Shown here piece after piece: positions 52,447-61,658 of a stretch of DNA of 64,000 bases. How positions within the stretch are numbered: position 1 is the stretch's first letter; every line of letters starts with the position of its first letter. Below the pieces are notes generated by a model that worked only from the letters and a program-made list of their open reading frames with translations, was not told the DNA's origin and did not search any database. The position numbers were made by a program, and so were the translations under genes. Source of the stretch: Alcaligenaceae bacterium (GTDB taxonomy: Bacteria > Pseudomonadota > Gammaproteobacteria > Burkholderiales > Burkholderiaceae_B); assembly GCA_013416435.1 (NCBI GenBank), contig JACCEN010000013.1, positions 124,001 through 188,000 of the forward strand. Direction: 5' to 3'.

Positions 52447-53895
52447 ATGTTCAGCACATCGATCACGATATTGTGCCTGCTGCTGTTTGCGGCGGCCTTC
52501 ACCATTTCAGGCGTTCTGTACGCAAGAAGCGAACGCGGCAGCCTCGAAGACTACGTCATCGCGCGCAATAGCCAGAGCACGACGGCCACCATGCTGACCT
52601 TGCTGGCGACCTCGCTGGGCGGATGGATACTTTTTTCTCCCGCCCAGGCGGCGACATGGGGCGGACTGGCGGCCGTCATCGGCTATGCGCTGGGTGCGGT
52701 TTCGCCCCGTATCCTCATGATCCCGTTGGGCCGTCGGATGCGCGAGCTTATCCCGCAAGGCCATACGCTCACGGAATTCGTCGTGCTGCGCTATGGACGC
52801 GCCATGTATCTGCTGACGCTGCTGATCATGCTCTTCTACATGTTCATCGCGCTCACGGCGGAAATCACGGCAATCGCGAAGCTGGTCACACTGCTGGCGC
52901 CCGTGCCGCTGTGGGTTACCGCCACGATCGTCATGATCTCCACCCTGATCTACACCGCATATGGCGGGCTGCGCGCCTCCATCGTGACCGACAAAGTCCA
53001 GATGGCCGTCATCGTGCCCCTGCTCTTGATCCTGCTGGTGCTGGGCTGGCGCGCCATCGGCGGCATAGAGCCCACGGTCCAGGGCCTGCAGGACCATGCC
53101 CCCCAGCTGCTGAGCCTGACCGACCCCGTGGGCATCAAGGCCGGCTTGACCTTCTTCGTCGCCATCCTGCTGACCGGCCTGTTCCACCAAGGCAATTGGC
53201 AACGGGTCTATTCCGCGCAGGATAACCGCAGCATGCGCCGCGGCTTCCTGCTGGCCGGGGTCCTGGTCGGCCCCATCATCTTCATGATGGGACTCTTCGG
53301 CCTGGCCTTCACCGGCCTCGGGCAAGGCGGCGACAGCTCCATCGCCTTGTTCGCCGTCATCATGCCGCAGGTGCCCGCATGGTTCGCCGTGTCGCTCATC
53401 CCTCTGGGCCTCGCACTGGTCATGAGCACGGCGGACACCGTGATCAGCGCGGTTTCCAGCCTGATCGCCGTCGACGTTCGCCGCATCGCGCCGCATGTCT
53501 CCAGGCCCGCCTTAATGCGTCTTTCGCGCTGGTTGGTTTTCCTGCTGGCGATCCCCGTGATCATTGCCGCGGCGCAGGGATACAGCGTGCTCTATCTGTT
53601 CCTGCTGGCCGACCTGCTATGCTGCGCGGCGGCCTTTCCGGTGTTCTTCGGCCTTTTCAATCCCAGGCACAACGGCCGGATCGCTTTCGCGAGCACGGCC
53701 TGCGGTCTGTTGGCCGGACTGGCGCTCTTTCCCGCGCCGGGCGACCGGCCGGAATATTTGCTGGAGTCTTTCCTGCTTGCCGTCTTCGTTCCGGCCATTG
53801 TCACCCTGGTTTCGCTACGCCTGCTGCGCACGGCGGCCGAGTTCGACTTCGGCCGCCTGAACACGGCAGTGCGCAGCCTGGATGAGCAAAAATAG
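52447..53895 (+). CDS. SSS-family transporter, probably for thiamine or a precursor (ThiV-like)
   Basis: 482 residues, ~13 membrane helices of the sodium:solute symporter family: SLEDYVIARNSQSTTATMLTLLATSLGGWILFSPAQAATWGG, QGHTLTEFVVLRYGRAMYLL, TAYGGLRASIVTDKVQMAVIV and LALVMSTADTVISAVSSLIAVDV (Na+-site region). The start codon directly follows a TPP riboswitch, so import of thiamine, HMP or thiazole is inferred; ThiV is the predicted SSS-type thiamine transporter known from comparative genomics. Confidence 0.85.
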   Translation: MFSTSITILCLLLFAAAFTISGVLYARSERGSLEDYVIARNSQSTTATMLTLLATSLGGWILFSPAQAATWGGLAAVIGYALGAVSPRILMIPLGRRMRELIPQGHTLTEFVVLRYGRAMYLLTLLIMLFYMFIALTAEITAIAKLVTLLAPVPLWVTATIVMISTLIYTAYGGLRASIVTDKVQMAVIVPLLLILLVLGWRAIGGIEPTVQGLQDHAPQLLSLTDPVGIKAGLTFFVAILLTGLFHQGNWQRVYSAQDNRSMRRGFLLAGVLVGPIIFMMGLFGLAFTGLGQGGDSSIALFAVIMPQVPAWFAVSLIPLGLALVMSTADTVISAVSSLIAVDVRRIAPHVSRPALMRLSRWLVFLLAIPVIIAAAQGYSVLYLFLLADLLCCAAAFPVFFGLFNPRHNGRIAFASTACGLLAGLALFPAPGDRPEYLLESFLLAVFVPAIVTLVSLRLLRTAAEFDFGRLNTAVRSLDEQK

Positions 53896-53909
53896 AGCTA
53901 TCCAGACGG

Positions 53910-54338
53910 CTAGCGGTACCAGACCGTCACGCTGCCCTTGATGAAAAGCGGCTGAGCGAGCGGGCCCCTGCCCTGGACCGTATGGACGAGGTAAAAAGGC
54001 CGGCTAGGATCCAGGCCGTTGAAGTCCTTGCTTCGCACACCCGCAGCGACGATCGGCACGCAGCGCTGGGTGCCGTTCCAGCAAAGTTTGCTATGAACCA
54101 ACACGCCGCCGTGGAACTCGCGTGTCGCATAGACCGCGGTGATGGCCGTGCCGGGTTTCGGGTCGCCACCAGGGCGGCTCGCGATCGGCGCGTACCGGAC
54201 CATGACCGGGCGGCCCGCATGGTTGATGGCGGCGCTGATCTTCTCCTGAGTCCAGGCGGTGTCGCCCGCGTGCGCAGCCATGCATGCGCCAAGCGCACCT
54301 ACGGCCGCGGCATGTTGAAGTAAGGTCCGGTATTTCAT
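53910..54338 (-). CDS. FlhE-like exported protein
   Basis: 142 residues from ATG 54338. Signal peptide (LLQHAAAVGALGACMAAHAG), then a small beta-rich domain: GTAITAVYATREFHGGVLVHSKLCWNGTQRCVPIV, FYLVHTVQGRGPLAQPLFIKGSVTVWYR. The paired Cys, the GRGPL..PLF segment and the terminal V.V.YR resemble FlhE, a periplasmic flagellar accessory. No flagellar gene is near. No clear ribosome-binding site; other in-frame ATG at 54350. Confidence 0.5.
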   Translation of the reverse strand: MKYRTLLQHAAAVGALGACMAAHAGDTAWTQEKISAAINHAGRPVMVRYAPIASRPGGDPKPGTAITAVYATREFHGGVLVHSKLCWNGTQRCVPIVAAGVRSKDFNGLDPSRPFYLVHTVQGRGPLAQPLFIKGSVTVWYR

Positions 54339-54467
54339 GAGTGACAGCATAACCGAAGCCGTGGGGAAGCACTCCACTCCGACGCTGCGCAAAAAAAGGT
54401 CCGCGAGCCCGAGGAAGAGCCGGCGGACCAAGCAACCCGGCACAGAGGCCGGGCAGCACTGGCTTGT

Positions 54468-54632
54468 TTATCGCTTGCGGAACAGGCCGCTCAATATGGC
54501 GAGCACCGCGAGTACGATGAAGATGTAGAACAGGATCTGGGCGATCGATGCGGCGCCTGCGGCAATGCCCCCGAAACCCAGAAATGCGGCAATGATCGCA
54601 ATCACGAAAAATACAACGGCGTAGTAAAGCAT
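54468..54632 (-). CDS. DUF1328 (YtjA-family) small membrane protein
   Basis: 54 residues: [54 protein letters not shown], two membrane helices. This is the DUF1328/UPF0391 signature. An AGGAGAATGCC site precedes the ATG. Often stress-induced together with CsbD-like proteins, as here. Function unknown. Confidence 0.9.
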   Translation of the reverse strand: MLYYAVVFFVIAIIAAFLGFGGIAAGAASIAQILFYIFIVLAVLAILSGLFRKR

Positions 54633-54695
54633 GGCATTCTCCTTTTTTCGACTTATCCAACCAGCATGCCCGGAACGTGTATTCGGATGCCGCCG

Positions 54696-54896
54696 CTATC
54701 GGTTCTTATCGAAGAATTCCTTTACTTCACGTTCGGCCTCTTCGCGTGTACGGCCATAGCGCTCTTGCACCAGGCCCGCAAGTTGTTGAGCATTGCCATT
54801 GATGCGGGTCAACTCATCGTCGGTGATATCGCCCCACACGGCCTTCGCCTTACCGGACAATTGCTTCCATTGACCTTCGATAGTATCTTTGTTCAT
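54696..54896 (-). CDS. CsbD-family stress protein
   Basis: 66 residues, MNKDTIEGQWKQLSGKAKAVWG, DDELTRINGNAQQLAGLVQERYGRTREEAEREV: the CsbD fold signature. Small, hydrophilic, helical; usually induced by general stress. A GGAGCAAGACG site lies upstream. Adjacent to and co-oriented with the DUF1328 gene. Confidence 0.93.
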   Translation of the reverse strand: MNKDTIEGQWKQLSGKAKAVWGDITDDELTRINGNAQQLAGLVQERYGRTREEAEREVKEFFDKNR

Positions 54897-55136
54897 CGTC
54901 TTGCTCCTTGTTTTCCGGCGGCCGGAGAAGCCCCGCCGCCTTCCTTAAGCTGCCCGCTCACGAAAGCAGTCGGGCTTGCCATTACCGTAAACGATCCTTG
55001 AAAGCGTAATCCGCACAAAAACCGAACAAATGTAACAAGAAGAGCGGCATGGCATTGAAAGTCGTCCGCTTCGCAACATATGCTTAACAAAGAGCGGTGG
55101 TCGCAACCGCCTCCAGGCGCGCTCGATGCTGGTAAA

Positions 55137-55152
55137 CTGTACAAAAATACAG
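55137..55152. promoter_or_regulatory. LexA (SOS) box
   Basis: CTGTACAAAAATACAG, i.e. CTGT-N8-ACAG, a perfect LexA half-site pair of the proteobacterial type. It lies 16 bases upstream of the chosen start of the FAN1-like nuclease gene, where repressor would block the operon. Confidence 0.8.
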
Positions 55153-55167
55153 TGCAATGCGCCTTTC

Positions 55168-56838
55168 ATGCCCCCCGCTACCCCATTACCCAATCCGTTT
55201 TACTACCTGGATAATTTCGAGTTCGTCCTGGACTGGCTGCGCGCGCGCTATCCCGACCTGCTGTCGCCCGACGAACATGGATTCATGCGGGAATTTGCCT
55301 GTCTTCCGCGCCCTTCCCGCGCCCTGCTCGTCCGCATGGTCATGCGCAAAGGCCGGCTTTTCCGAGCCGACAGGCTGGCGTATCCTGAAATCGGAGATCC
55401 CGTGGCGGCGTCCGCCCCGCTCATCTCCGCCGGCTGGGTCGAACATGATCCGGCCGTCCGCATCGACGAGCTTTTCGGCTTGTACACCCGCGCCGAATTG
55501 ACGCCCACCTTCGGCGCCCAGCTCGCCTCGGCGGGTCTGGCGCGCGCCGCGAAACAGGCGCAGATGGATCATCTGCTGGCTCGATGCCCTGAAACGCAAC
55601 CCGTTTCGCTATGGTTCGGCGCAGAACGGGAAAACCCGGCATATCGCCTCCAGATCACGGATCTTTGCGACCGGTACCGCCTGATGTTCTTCGGTAACCT
55701 CAGGCAGGACTGGACGGAATTCATCCTGGCGGAGCTGGGCCTTTATGTGTACGAGCAGGTCGACTTCCCCCCGTCCTCCCGCGCTTTCCAGCTGCGCACC
55801 GACATCGACGACTACCTGGGCCTGCATCGTTGTACGGAACTGCTGGAGACAGACGCCGAAGACGATGCCGTGAATGAAGCCATGGCGGCCATACCCGCAT
55901 CCCCGTTCCAGAATCCCTGGCTGGAGTCACGGCGCGCCAGGCTGCTGTTCCGTGCCGGCCGGCACCATGAGCGGCGGCATCAATGGGATGCGGCCGCGTC
56001 CTGCTATGAACGCAGCAGCCATGCCGAAGCCCGCGCCCGCCATGTGCGCGTGCTCGAGCGCCAGGCGCGTTTCAAGGACGCCACGCGCCTGGCGCTCGAC
56101 GCCCTGGCTGCGCCCGCCGACGAAGCGGAAATACAGCAATTGCAGCGCATGCTGCCCAGGCTGCTGCGCCGCTGCGGCATGCCGCCGGACCAGCCTGCCG
56201 CCCGGCTCGAAGTGGAACGCCTGGATCTCACGCTGGCACAAGGGCCTTGTCCATCCCGGGTCGAGGCCGAGGTCCTGCAGCACCTGTGGCAAGATGACGC
56301 ACCGGTGTTCTATGTGGAAAACAGCCTGGTCAATGGCCTCTTCGGCCTGCTGTGCTGGGAGGCGGTCTTCGCCCCGGTTCCCGCCGCATTCTTCCATCCT
56401 TTTCAGGCCGCTCCGGCCGATTTGTTGCGCCCCGGCTTCCATGTCCGGCGGAAGGCGCTGTTTGATGCCTGTTTCTCTCAGCTCGACGACGGACGCTATC
56501 GGGACACCATACGCAAGAACTTTCGGGACAAGGCAGGCGTGCAATGCAGCTTCCTGAACTGGCAGGCCCTGGATGAAGCCTTGATGGAGCTTGCCCTGGC
56601 TTGCATACCCCCGGAACATCTAAGCCGGCTGTTCAACCGCCTTCTCGGAGACATCCGCGGCAATCGCTCGGGACTGCCCGACCTGATCCAGTTCTGGCCG
56701 GCCGAGCAGCGCTATCGCATGATAGAAGTGAAAGGCCCGGGCGACCGCCTGCAGGACAACCAACGACGCTGGATCGCCTATTGCCGCGAACACGGTATCC
56801 CGGTCAGTGTCTGCCACGTGCGGCGTCCCGCATCGTGA
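55168..56838 (+). CDS. FAN1-like VRR-NUC structure-specific nuclease
   Basis: 556 residues from ATG 55168, which is downstream of the LexA box; an earlier ATG at 55126 would overlap it. The N-terminal part contains the FAN1-type SAP-like region and a helical repeat section (residues ~250-370, WLESRRARLLFRAGRHHERRHQWDAAASCYERSS). The C-terminal VRR-NUC domain has GNRSGLPDLIQFWP and YRMIEVKGPGDRLQDNQRRW, where PD...ExK are the catalytic residues. Bacterial FAN1 cuts branched DNA and acts in interstrand cross-link repair. GTGA overlap with the helicase gene. Confidence 0.9.
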   Translation: MPPATPLPNPFYYLDNFEFVLDWLRARYPDLLSPDEHGFMREFACLPRPSRALLVRMVMRKGRLFRADRLAYPEIGDPVAASAPLISAGWVEHDPAVRIDELFGLYTRAELTPTFGAQLASAGLARAAKQAQMDHLLARCPETQPVSLWFGAERENPAYRLQITDLCDRYRLMFFGNLRQDWTEFILAELGLYVYEQVDFPPSSRAFQLRTDIDDYLGLHRCTELLETDAEDDAVNEAMAAIPASPFQNPWLESRRARLLFRAGRHHERRHQWDAAASCYERSSHAEARARHVRVLERQARFKDATRLALDALAAPADEAEIQQLQRMLPRLLRRCGMPPDQPAARLEVERLDLTLAQGPCPSRVEAEVLQHLWQDDAPVFYVENSLVNGLFGLLCWEAVFAPVPAAFFHPFQAAPADLLRPGFHVRRKALFDACFSQLDDGRYRDTIRKNFRDKAGVQCSFLNWQALDEALMELALACIPPEHLSRLFNRLLGDIRGNRSGLPDLIQFWPAEQRYRMIEVKGPGDRLQDNQRRWIAYCREHGIPVSVCHVRRPAS

Positions 56839-59165
56839 ATCACGTCGTCGCTGTGCGTGCACTGTGCGAGTTCGGCGCCCGGACAGGCGACCTGGACTTG
56901 CGTTTCACGCCGGGCACCACCGCTCAGGAAGGCATCGAAGGCCACGCGCTCATCCGCACGCGCCGGGCGGCAGGCTACGAATCCGAGATCGGTCTATCCG
57001 GCGAATTCAAGACGCTACGAGTACGCGGACGCGCCGACGGCTACGATCCCGCGGAAAACCGGCTGGAGGAGATCAAGACCTGCCGCGGCCGGGCGGAGTC
57101 GATACCGGACAACCAGAAAGCGCTGCACTGGGCGCAGGCCAAGACCTATGCCCACCTGCTGTGCCGACAGCGCGGGCTCGACCGCATACACGTCGCGCTC
57201 GTGTATTTCGACGTCGACGAAGGACGGGAATCGATGCTGGTCGAGGACTGCGCCGCGCCGGCCCTCGAACTCGCCTTCCTGGCGCTCTGCGAGCGTTATC
57301 TCGCCTGGGCCGAACAGGAACAACGACATCGGCAATCGCGGGATCAGGCATGCCAAGCCATGGCCTTTCCCCATGCCGGCTTTCGTGCGGGCCAGCGCAC
57401 GCTCGCGGAATCCGTCTACAAAGCAAGCTGCCAGAGGCGCCAACTGATCGCCCAGGCGCCCACCGGCATCGGCAAGACCGTGGGCACGCTGTTTCCCATG
57501 CTCAAGGCCGCCCCACGCGAGCAACTCGACAAGATACTCTTTCTGACCGCCAAGACATCCGGCCGCCGGCTCGCGCTCGACGCCCTGGCGCTCCTGGCCC
57601 CGGACGATTCCGCTTCGAACACCATCGGACCGCGTGTCCTGGAACTGACCGCTCGCGAAAAGACCTGCGAATACCCTGACTTGCAGTGCCATGGCGAATC
57701 CTGCCCCCTGGCTCGCGGTTTCTACGACAAGCTGCCCCATGCCCGCCACGACGCCGTGAACGCCTCCGGAATCCTGGACCAGCGCAGGTTGCGCGACATC
57801 GCCTTGCGGCATGAGCTGTGTCCGTACTGGCTGGGCCAGGAACTGGCCAAGTGGTGCGACGTCATCGTGGGCGATTACAACTATTATTTCGATACCAGCG
57901 CACTGCTGTACAGCCTGGGCCAAGAGAGGCAATGGCGTACCGCCTTGCTGGTCGACGAGGCCCACAATCTGCTGGAACGCGCGCGCAGCATGTATAGCGC
58001 GGAACTCTGCGAAGCGGACATCATTGCGGCCAGGCCGGCGGCGCCGCCGGCGATGAGAAAGCGGCTCGACGCCTTGTTGCGCGCCTGGCGCAAGGCATTC
58101 CAGGACCAGCCCCAGGCTTATTGCGCATACGAAGAGCCCCCCGCCGGCCTGCTGCCCATGCTGCAGCGCGCCGGCGTCGCCATGGCCGAGCACTTCACCC
58201 AGGCGGCGGTGGCCCCTCACCCCGACCTGCAGTCCCTGCATTTTCTGGTTCAGCACTTCCTGAAGCTCTCGGAGTCTTTCGGGCCCCATTCCATCTACGA
58301 CTTGACGCTGTCGCCCGCCCAAGGCGGCCGGAACCATTCCGTGGATCGCCGCTTGTGCCTGAGGAACATGATCCCGGCTCCGCACCTGCAAGAGCGTTTT
58401 GCCGCCGGCCACGGCTGTGTGCTGTTTTCCGCAACCCTGACGCCCTGGCACTTCTATCGCGACACGCTGGGCCTGCCTGCAGACACCGCCTACGTGAACG
58501 TCGCCGCTCCTTTCCATGCCGAACAGCTGGACGTGCGCATCGCGGGCCATATCTCGACCCGCTACGCCGACCGCGAACGCTCGGCCGGCCCCATTGTGCA
58601 GTTGATGGCGCAACAGTACCGGCAGCGCCCGGGGAACTACCTGAGCTACTTCAGCAGCTTCGATTACCTGGAACGATGCGCGCAAGCCTTCATGCTCAGT
58701 CATCCGGACATCCCCGTCTGGACACAATCGCGCCGCATGAGCGAAACCGACCGTGCCGACTTCCTCGCCCGGTTCACGCCGGAGGGCACGGGAATCGGCT
58801 TTGCCGTACTGGGCGGCGCCTTGTCGGAGGGCATAGACTTGCCGGGCACTCGGCTCATCGGCGCCTTCGTGTCCACGCTGGGACTGCCGCAAGTGAATCC
58901 CGTGAACGAACAGCGCATGCGGTGCATGGAGCAGGTCTTCGGCAAGCGAGTCGCCTACGACTACGCCTATTTATATCCCGGCCTGCAGAAAGTCGTGCAG
59001 GCCGCGGGACGGGTGATCCGCTCTCCGACGGACCAGGGCGTCCTCCATCTCATCGACGACCGCTATCTGCAAACCCGCATACGCAGTCTGCTGCCCGACT
59101 GGTGGCAGGTGGATTATGATGGCGCTACAAAAAACCAGACCCACGAACGAGGCGACACAGTCTGA
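56835..59165 (+). CDS. PD-(D/E)xK nuclease-XPD/DinG-type helicase fusion
   Basis: 776 residues from GTG 56835 (overlapping the FAN1 stop). Residues ~1-140 hold a RecB/Cas4-like nuclease (GRADGYDP and LEEIKTCRG). The rest is a superfamily 2 helicase: Walker A APTGIGKT (~208-215), DEAH in LLVDEAHNL (~373), CVLFSATLTPWHF, and motif VI QAAGRVIRS. Cysteines in KTCEYPDLQCHGESC and HELCPYW fit the XPD/DinG iron-sulfur cluster. Works with the FAN1-like protein in DNA-damage repair; SOS-controlled by inference. Confidence 0.9.
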   Translation: MNHVVAVRALCEFGARTGDLDLRFTPGTTAQEGIEGHALIRTRRAAGYESEIGLSGEFKTLRVRGRADGYDPAENRLEEIKTCRGRAESIPDNQKALHWAQAKTYAHLLCRQRGLDRIHVALVYFDVDEGRESMLVEDCAAPALELAFLALCERYLAWAEQEQRHRQSRDQACQAMAFPHAGFRAGQRTLAESVYKASCQRRQLIAQAPTGIGKTVGTLFPMLKAAPREQLDKILFLTAKTSGRRLALDALALLAPDDSASNTIGPRVLELTAREKTCEYPDLQCHGESCPLARGFYDKLPHARHDAVNASGILDQRRLRDIALRHELCPYWLGQELAKWCDVIVGDYNYYFDTSALLYSLGQERQWRTALLVDEAHNLLERARSMYSAELCEADIIAARPAAPPAMRKRLDALLRAWRKAFQDQPQAYCAYEEPPAGLLPMLQRAGVAMAEHFTQAAVAPHPDLQSLHFLVQHFLKLSESFGPHSIYDLTLSPAQGGRNHSVDRRLCLRNMIPAPHLQERFAAGHGCVLFSATLTPWHFYRDTLGLPADTAYVNVAAPFHAEQLDVRIAGHISTRYADRERSAGPIVQLMAQQYRQRPGNYLSYFSSFDYLERCAQAFMLSHPDIPVWTQSRRMSETDRADFLARFTPEGTGIGFAVLGGALSEGIDLPGTRLIGAFVSTLGLPQVNPVNEQRMRCMEQVFGKRVAYDYAYLYPGLQKVVQAAGRVIRSPTDQGVLHLIDDRYLQTRIRSLLPDWWQVDYDGATKNQTHERGDTV

Positions 59166-60331
59166 TGAATCCGGCGATCATACCCTGGGCCCTTTCGGGC
59201 GGCGCGGCCGTGGCGGTGGGGTTCGCGCGCTTCGGCTACGCGCTGATCCTGCCGGCCATGAAGACCGATCTGGATCTCAATTACGCGCAAGCGGGCTGGC
59301 TCAATACCGCCAACGCGCTGGGCTACCTGCTGGGGTCGCTGCTCACCATTTATCTGGTTGGCCGCCTGGGCAACAAGCGGCTGTTTCTGGGCGGTCTGGC
59401 GGTCACCACGCTTTCGCTGCTGGCCAGCGGCCTGACCCGCGACTTCGAACTCCTGACCGCCTTTCGCTTTCTGTCGGGATTCGGCGCGGCGGGAGCCTTC
59501 ATCTGCGGCGGCGTGCTGTCCGGCGTGGTCGGCACGCGGGCCATCGTGATTTTCTTCAGCGGCGGCGGCATCGGCATGCTGTTCACCGGAGCGCTCCTCC
59601 CCTGGCTGTTCGACTTCGCCGGACCCGCGGCCTGGACCTGGGCCTGGATCGCGTGCGGCGCAGTCTGCATTCCCCTGTCAGTGGCCGCGATCGCCGCCAT
59701 GCGGGACATCGTCGAACCGTCGGTGTCGGGCGGTTCGGCAAAATGGCCGCTGCGGCCCTGCGTTCCAGAGCTCGCCGGATATTTTCTGTTCGGCCTGGGC
59801 TATATCGCCTATATGACTTTCATCGTCGCCTGGTTGCGCCAGAGCGCGATCCAGACGCTGCCGCTCGCGGCCACGACCTCCATCATGTGGAGCATCCTGG
59901 GCATCATGACTTTGCTGGCGCCGATCCTGTGGAAACGGCTGTTCAATGGCAGGGCGGACGGGCTGCCCATGGCGGCCTCGATGCTGGTGCTGGCAGCCGG
60001 CGCCGCCCTGCCGCTGGGGATGCCCAATATCGCAGGAATCTGGTTGTCGGCGGCGCTTGTCGGATCCAGCGTGTTCATGGTGCCCTCGGCCGCCACGGGC
60101 TTCGTCAAGACCAATCTTCCCAAACCCGCCTGGGGCGGCGCACTGGCCGTCGTCACCAGCCTCTTCGCCATCGGACAAACCATAGGCCCGGTCGCCGCCG
60201 GCTGGATCAGCGACCGATTCGGCTCGCTTTCAACCGGCCTGGCCGTTTCCGCAGCCATCCTCGTCCTGGGCGCTCTCATTGCGCTGATGCAGAAACCGCT
60301 TGAAGGGGTCAGACCCCACCAGGGGGTCTGA
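59165..60331 (+). CDS. YbfB/YjiJ-family MFS transporter with a repeat-derived C-terminus
   Basis: 388 residues, 12 helices. Starts MNPAIIPWALSGGAAVAVGFARFGYALILPAM, the YbfB/YjiJ pattern, with GRLGNKRLFLGG after helix 2. One-base overlap with the helicase stop, so probably in the same transcript. The last residues (EGVRPHQGV) and the stop codon are encoded by a palindromic repeat at 60305-60335, so the natural terminus was replaced or extended by the repeat. Confidence 0.88.
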   Translation: MNPAIIPWALSGGAAVAVGFARFGYALILPAMKTDLDLNYAQAGWLNTANALGYLLGSLLTIYLVGRLGNKRLFLGGLAVTTLSLLASGLTRDFELLTAFRFLSGFGAAGAFICGGVLSGVVGTRAIVIFFSGGGIGMLFTGALLPWLFDFAGPAAWTWAWIACGAVCIPLSVAAIAAMRDIVEPSVSGGSAKWPLRPCVPELAGYFLFGLGYIAYMTFIVAWLRQSAIQTLPLAATTSIMWSILGIMTLLAPILWKRLFNGRADGLPMAASMLVLAAGAALPLGMPNIAGIWLSAALVGSSVFMVPSAATGFVKTNLPKPAWGGALAVVTSLFAIGQTIGPVAAGWISDRFGSLSTGLAVSAAILVLGALIALMQKPLEGVRPHQGV

Positions 60332-60335
60332 CCCC
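60305..60335. repeat. Palindromic repeat overlapping the MFS stop codon
   Basis: GGGGTCAGACCCC, centre ACCAG, GGGGTCTGACCCC. The TGA of the right arm is the stop codon of the MFS gene. Only repeat with a five-base centre of this type. Lies between convergent genes. Confidence 0.93.
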
Positions 60336-60343
60336 GAGACCCC

Positions 60344-61549
60344 TCACGCCGGAACGAGATCATGCATAGGACGCACCGTCGGCGGCGCGACGGCGGCCAG
60401 GACGGGGCGGATGCCCGTCAGCATGTACTCGATGAGCTCGCGCACCGGGCGGATGGCGTTGCCGAAAGGCAATTTTTCGGAGCCGCGGAAAAAGAGTCCG
60501 CGCTTGATGTCGCCGGCCAGGGCAAATGCCAGGCGGGTATCGATGCAGAACTGGCCATGCTTGGCGATGCCGTCGCGCAGTCCGCAAGAAACCAGGCAAT
60601 CGAAACCCACGGTGCACGGGCGCTGCTTGGCGGCGCGCTGGAGTTTTTCTTCCTTTTCGAGATAGGCTTCCAGCCATGGCGTGCGCACGGCGCGTGCAGG
60701 CAGGCCGGCGACGCTCATGAAAGTCACGATGTCTTCGGGCCTGGCCTCGACCAGCACTTTCTTGAAGTTGGGATGGGCATCGCCTTCCTCCGTCACCGCG
60801 AAAGGCGAGCCCAGCTGCACGGCATTGGCGCCCATGCCAAGCAGTTGTTTTACCTGCTCGTGGCTATGTATGCCGCCACCCGTAATCAGCGGAATGCTTT
60901 CCTTTTCCAGGTCAAGATCCTTGAACAGCTGGCGTGTGCCTTCCAGCACATTGGAAAAGGCGAAATTCGGATTATCCACCGCATCGGCCGTGGGGGCGCC
61001 CAGATGGCCTGCCGCGTATTTCGGATTTTCGATCACGATGGCATCAGGCAGGCGGTTCTTGCGCATCCACTTCTTCAGTATCAGGCTGATGCCGCGAACA
61101 TCGGACAGAATGGGCACAATGGCAACCTTGGGGAAATCGGCGGTGAGCTCTGGCAGGTCAAGCGGCAGCCCCGCGCCAACGACGACCGCGTCCGCCCCGC
61201 TTTCGCACGACTGGCGCACATAAGACGCGTATTCGGAAACCGCGCGCATCACATTGACGGCGACAAATCCTTTCCCTTCCGCCATTTCCTTCGCGGCCTT
61301 CACTTCCCGATCGAGCGCGATGAGATTGGTCTTGTCGATAAGCGCCCGGTCGCGCGAACGGCCGGTCTCCACCATGAGGTCGGGATGGTGGCGACGCAGG
61401 TCGACGCTCGAAATAGTGCCCATGGCGCCAAGCGAGGCCACCGTGCCGGCCAAGCGATGGGCGGACACGCCGACGCCCATTCCTCCTTGTACAATGGGCA
61501 ACAGAGATTTTCCCTTGAGCTTGAGTCTTTCTAGTACGGTGTGCAACAC
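60344..61549 (-). CDS. Nitronate monooxygenase-like flavin enzyme
   Basis: 401 residues, TIM-barrel FMN enzyme of the NMO/2-nitropropane dioxygenase family (longer FabK-like group). PIVQGGMGVGVSAHRLAGTVASLGAMG at the start, GADAVVVGAGLPLDLPE, PLITGGGIHSHEQVKQLLGMGANAVQLGSPFAVTEEG. Possible role in detoxifying nitronates or another enone reduction. The C-terminal Cys pair (CTVGFDCLVSCGLRDG) is unusual for short NMOs. Convergent with the MFS gene. Confidence 0.85.
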   Translation of the reverse strand: MLHTVLERLKLKGKSLLPIVQGGMGVGVSAHRLAGTVASLGAMGTISSVDLRRHHPDLMVETGRSRDRALIDKTNLIALDREVKAAKEMAEGKGFVAVNVMRAVSEYASYVRQSCESGADAVVVGAGLPLDLPELTADFPKVAIVPILSDVRGISLILKKWMRKNRLPDAIVIENPKYAAGHLGAPTADAVDNPNFAFSNVLEGTRQLFKDLDLEKESIPLITGGGIHSHEQVKQLLGMGANAVQLGSPFAVTEEGDAHPNFKKVLVEARPEDIVTFMSVAGLPARAVRTPWLEAYLEKEEKLQRAAKQRPCTVGFDCLVSCGLRDGIAKHGQFCIDTRLAFALAGDIKRGLFFRGSEKLPFGNAIRPVRELIEYMLTGIRPVLAAVAPPTVRPMHDLVPA

Positions 61550-61658
61550 AATCGATGTCCTTGGTAATGATTGACGGCTTGACGCCTAGCGGACACTATG
61601 CAGCCATAATGCATGCGATTCCTTAATAAATGTCAAGGTTCATGCGCTTTGGTGGAAG

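Noticed and set aside
57015-58892. 625-codon open frame antisense to the helicase gene
   Set aside because: The sense strand encodes clear helicase motifs throughout; the antisense product has no recognisable domain and is a by-product of high GC content.
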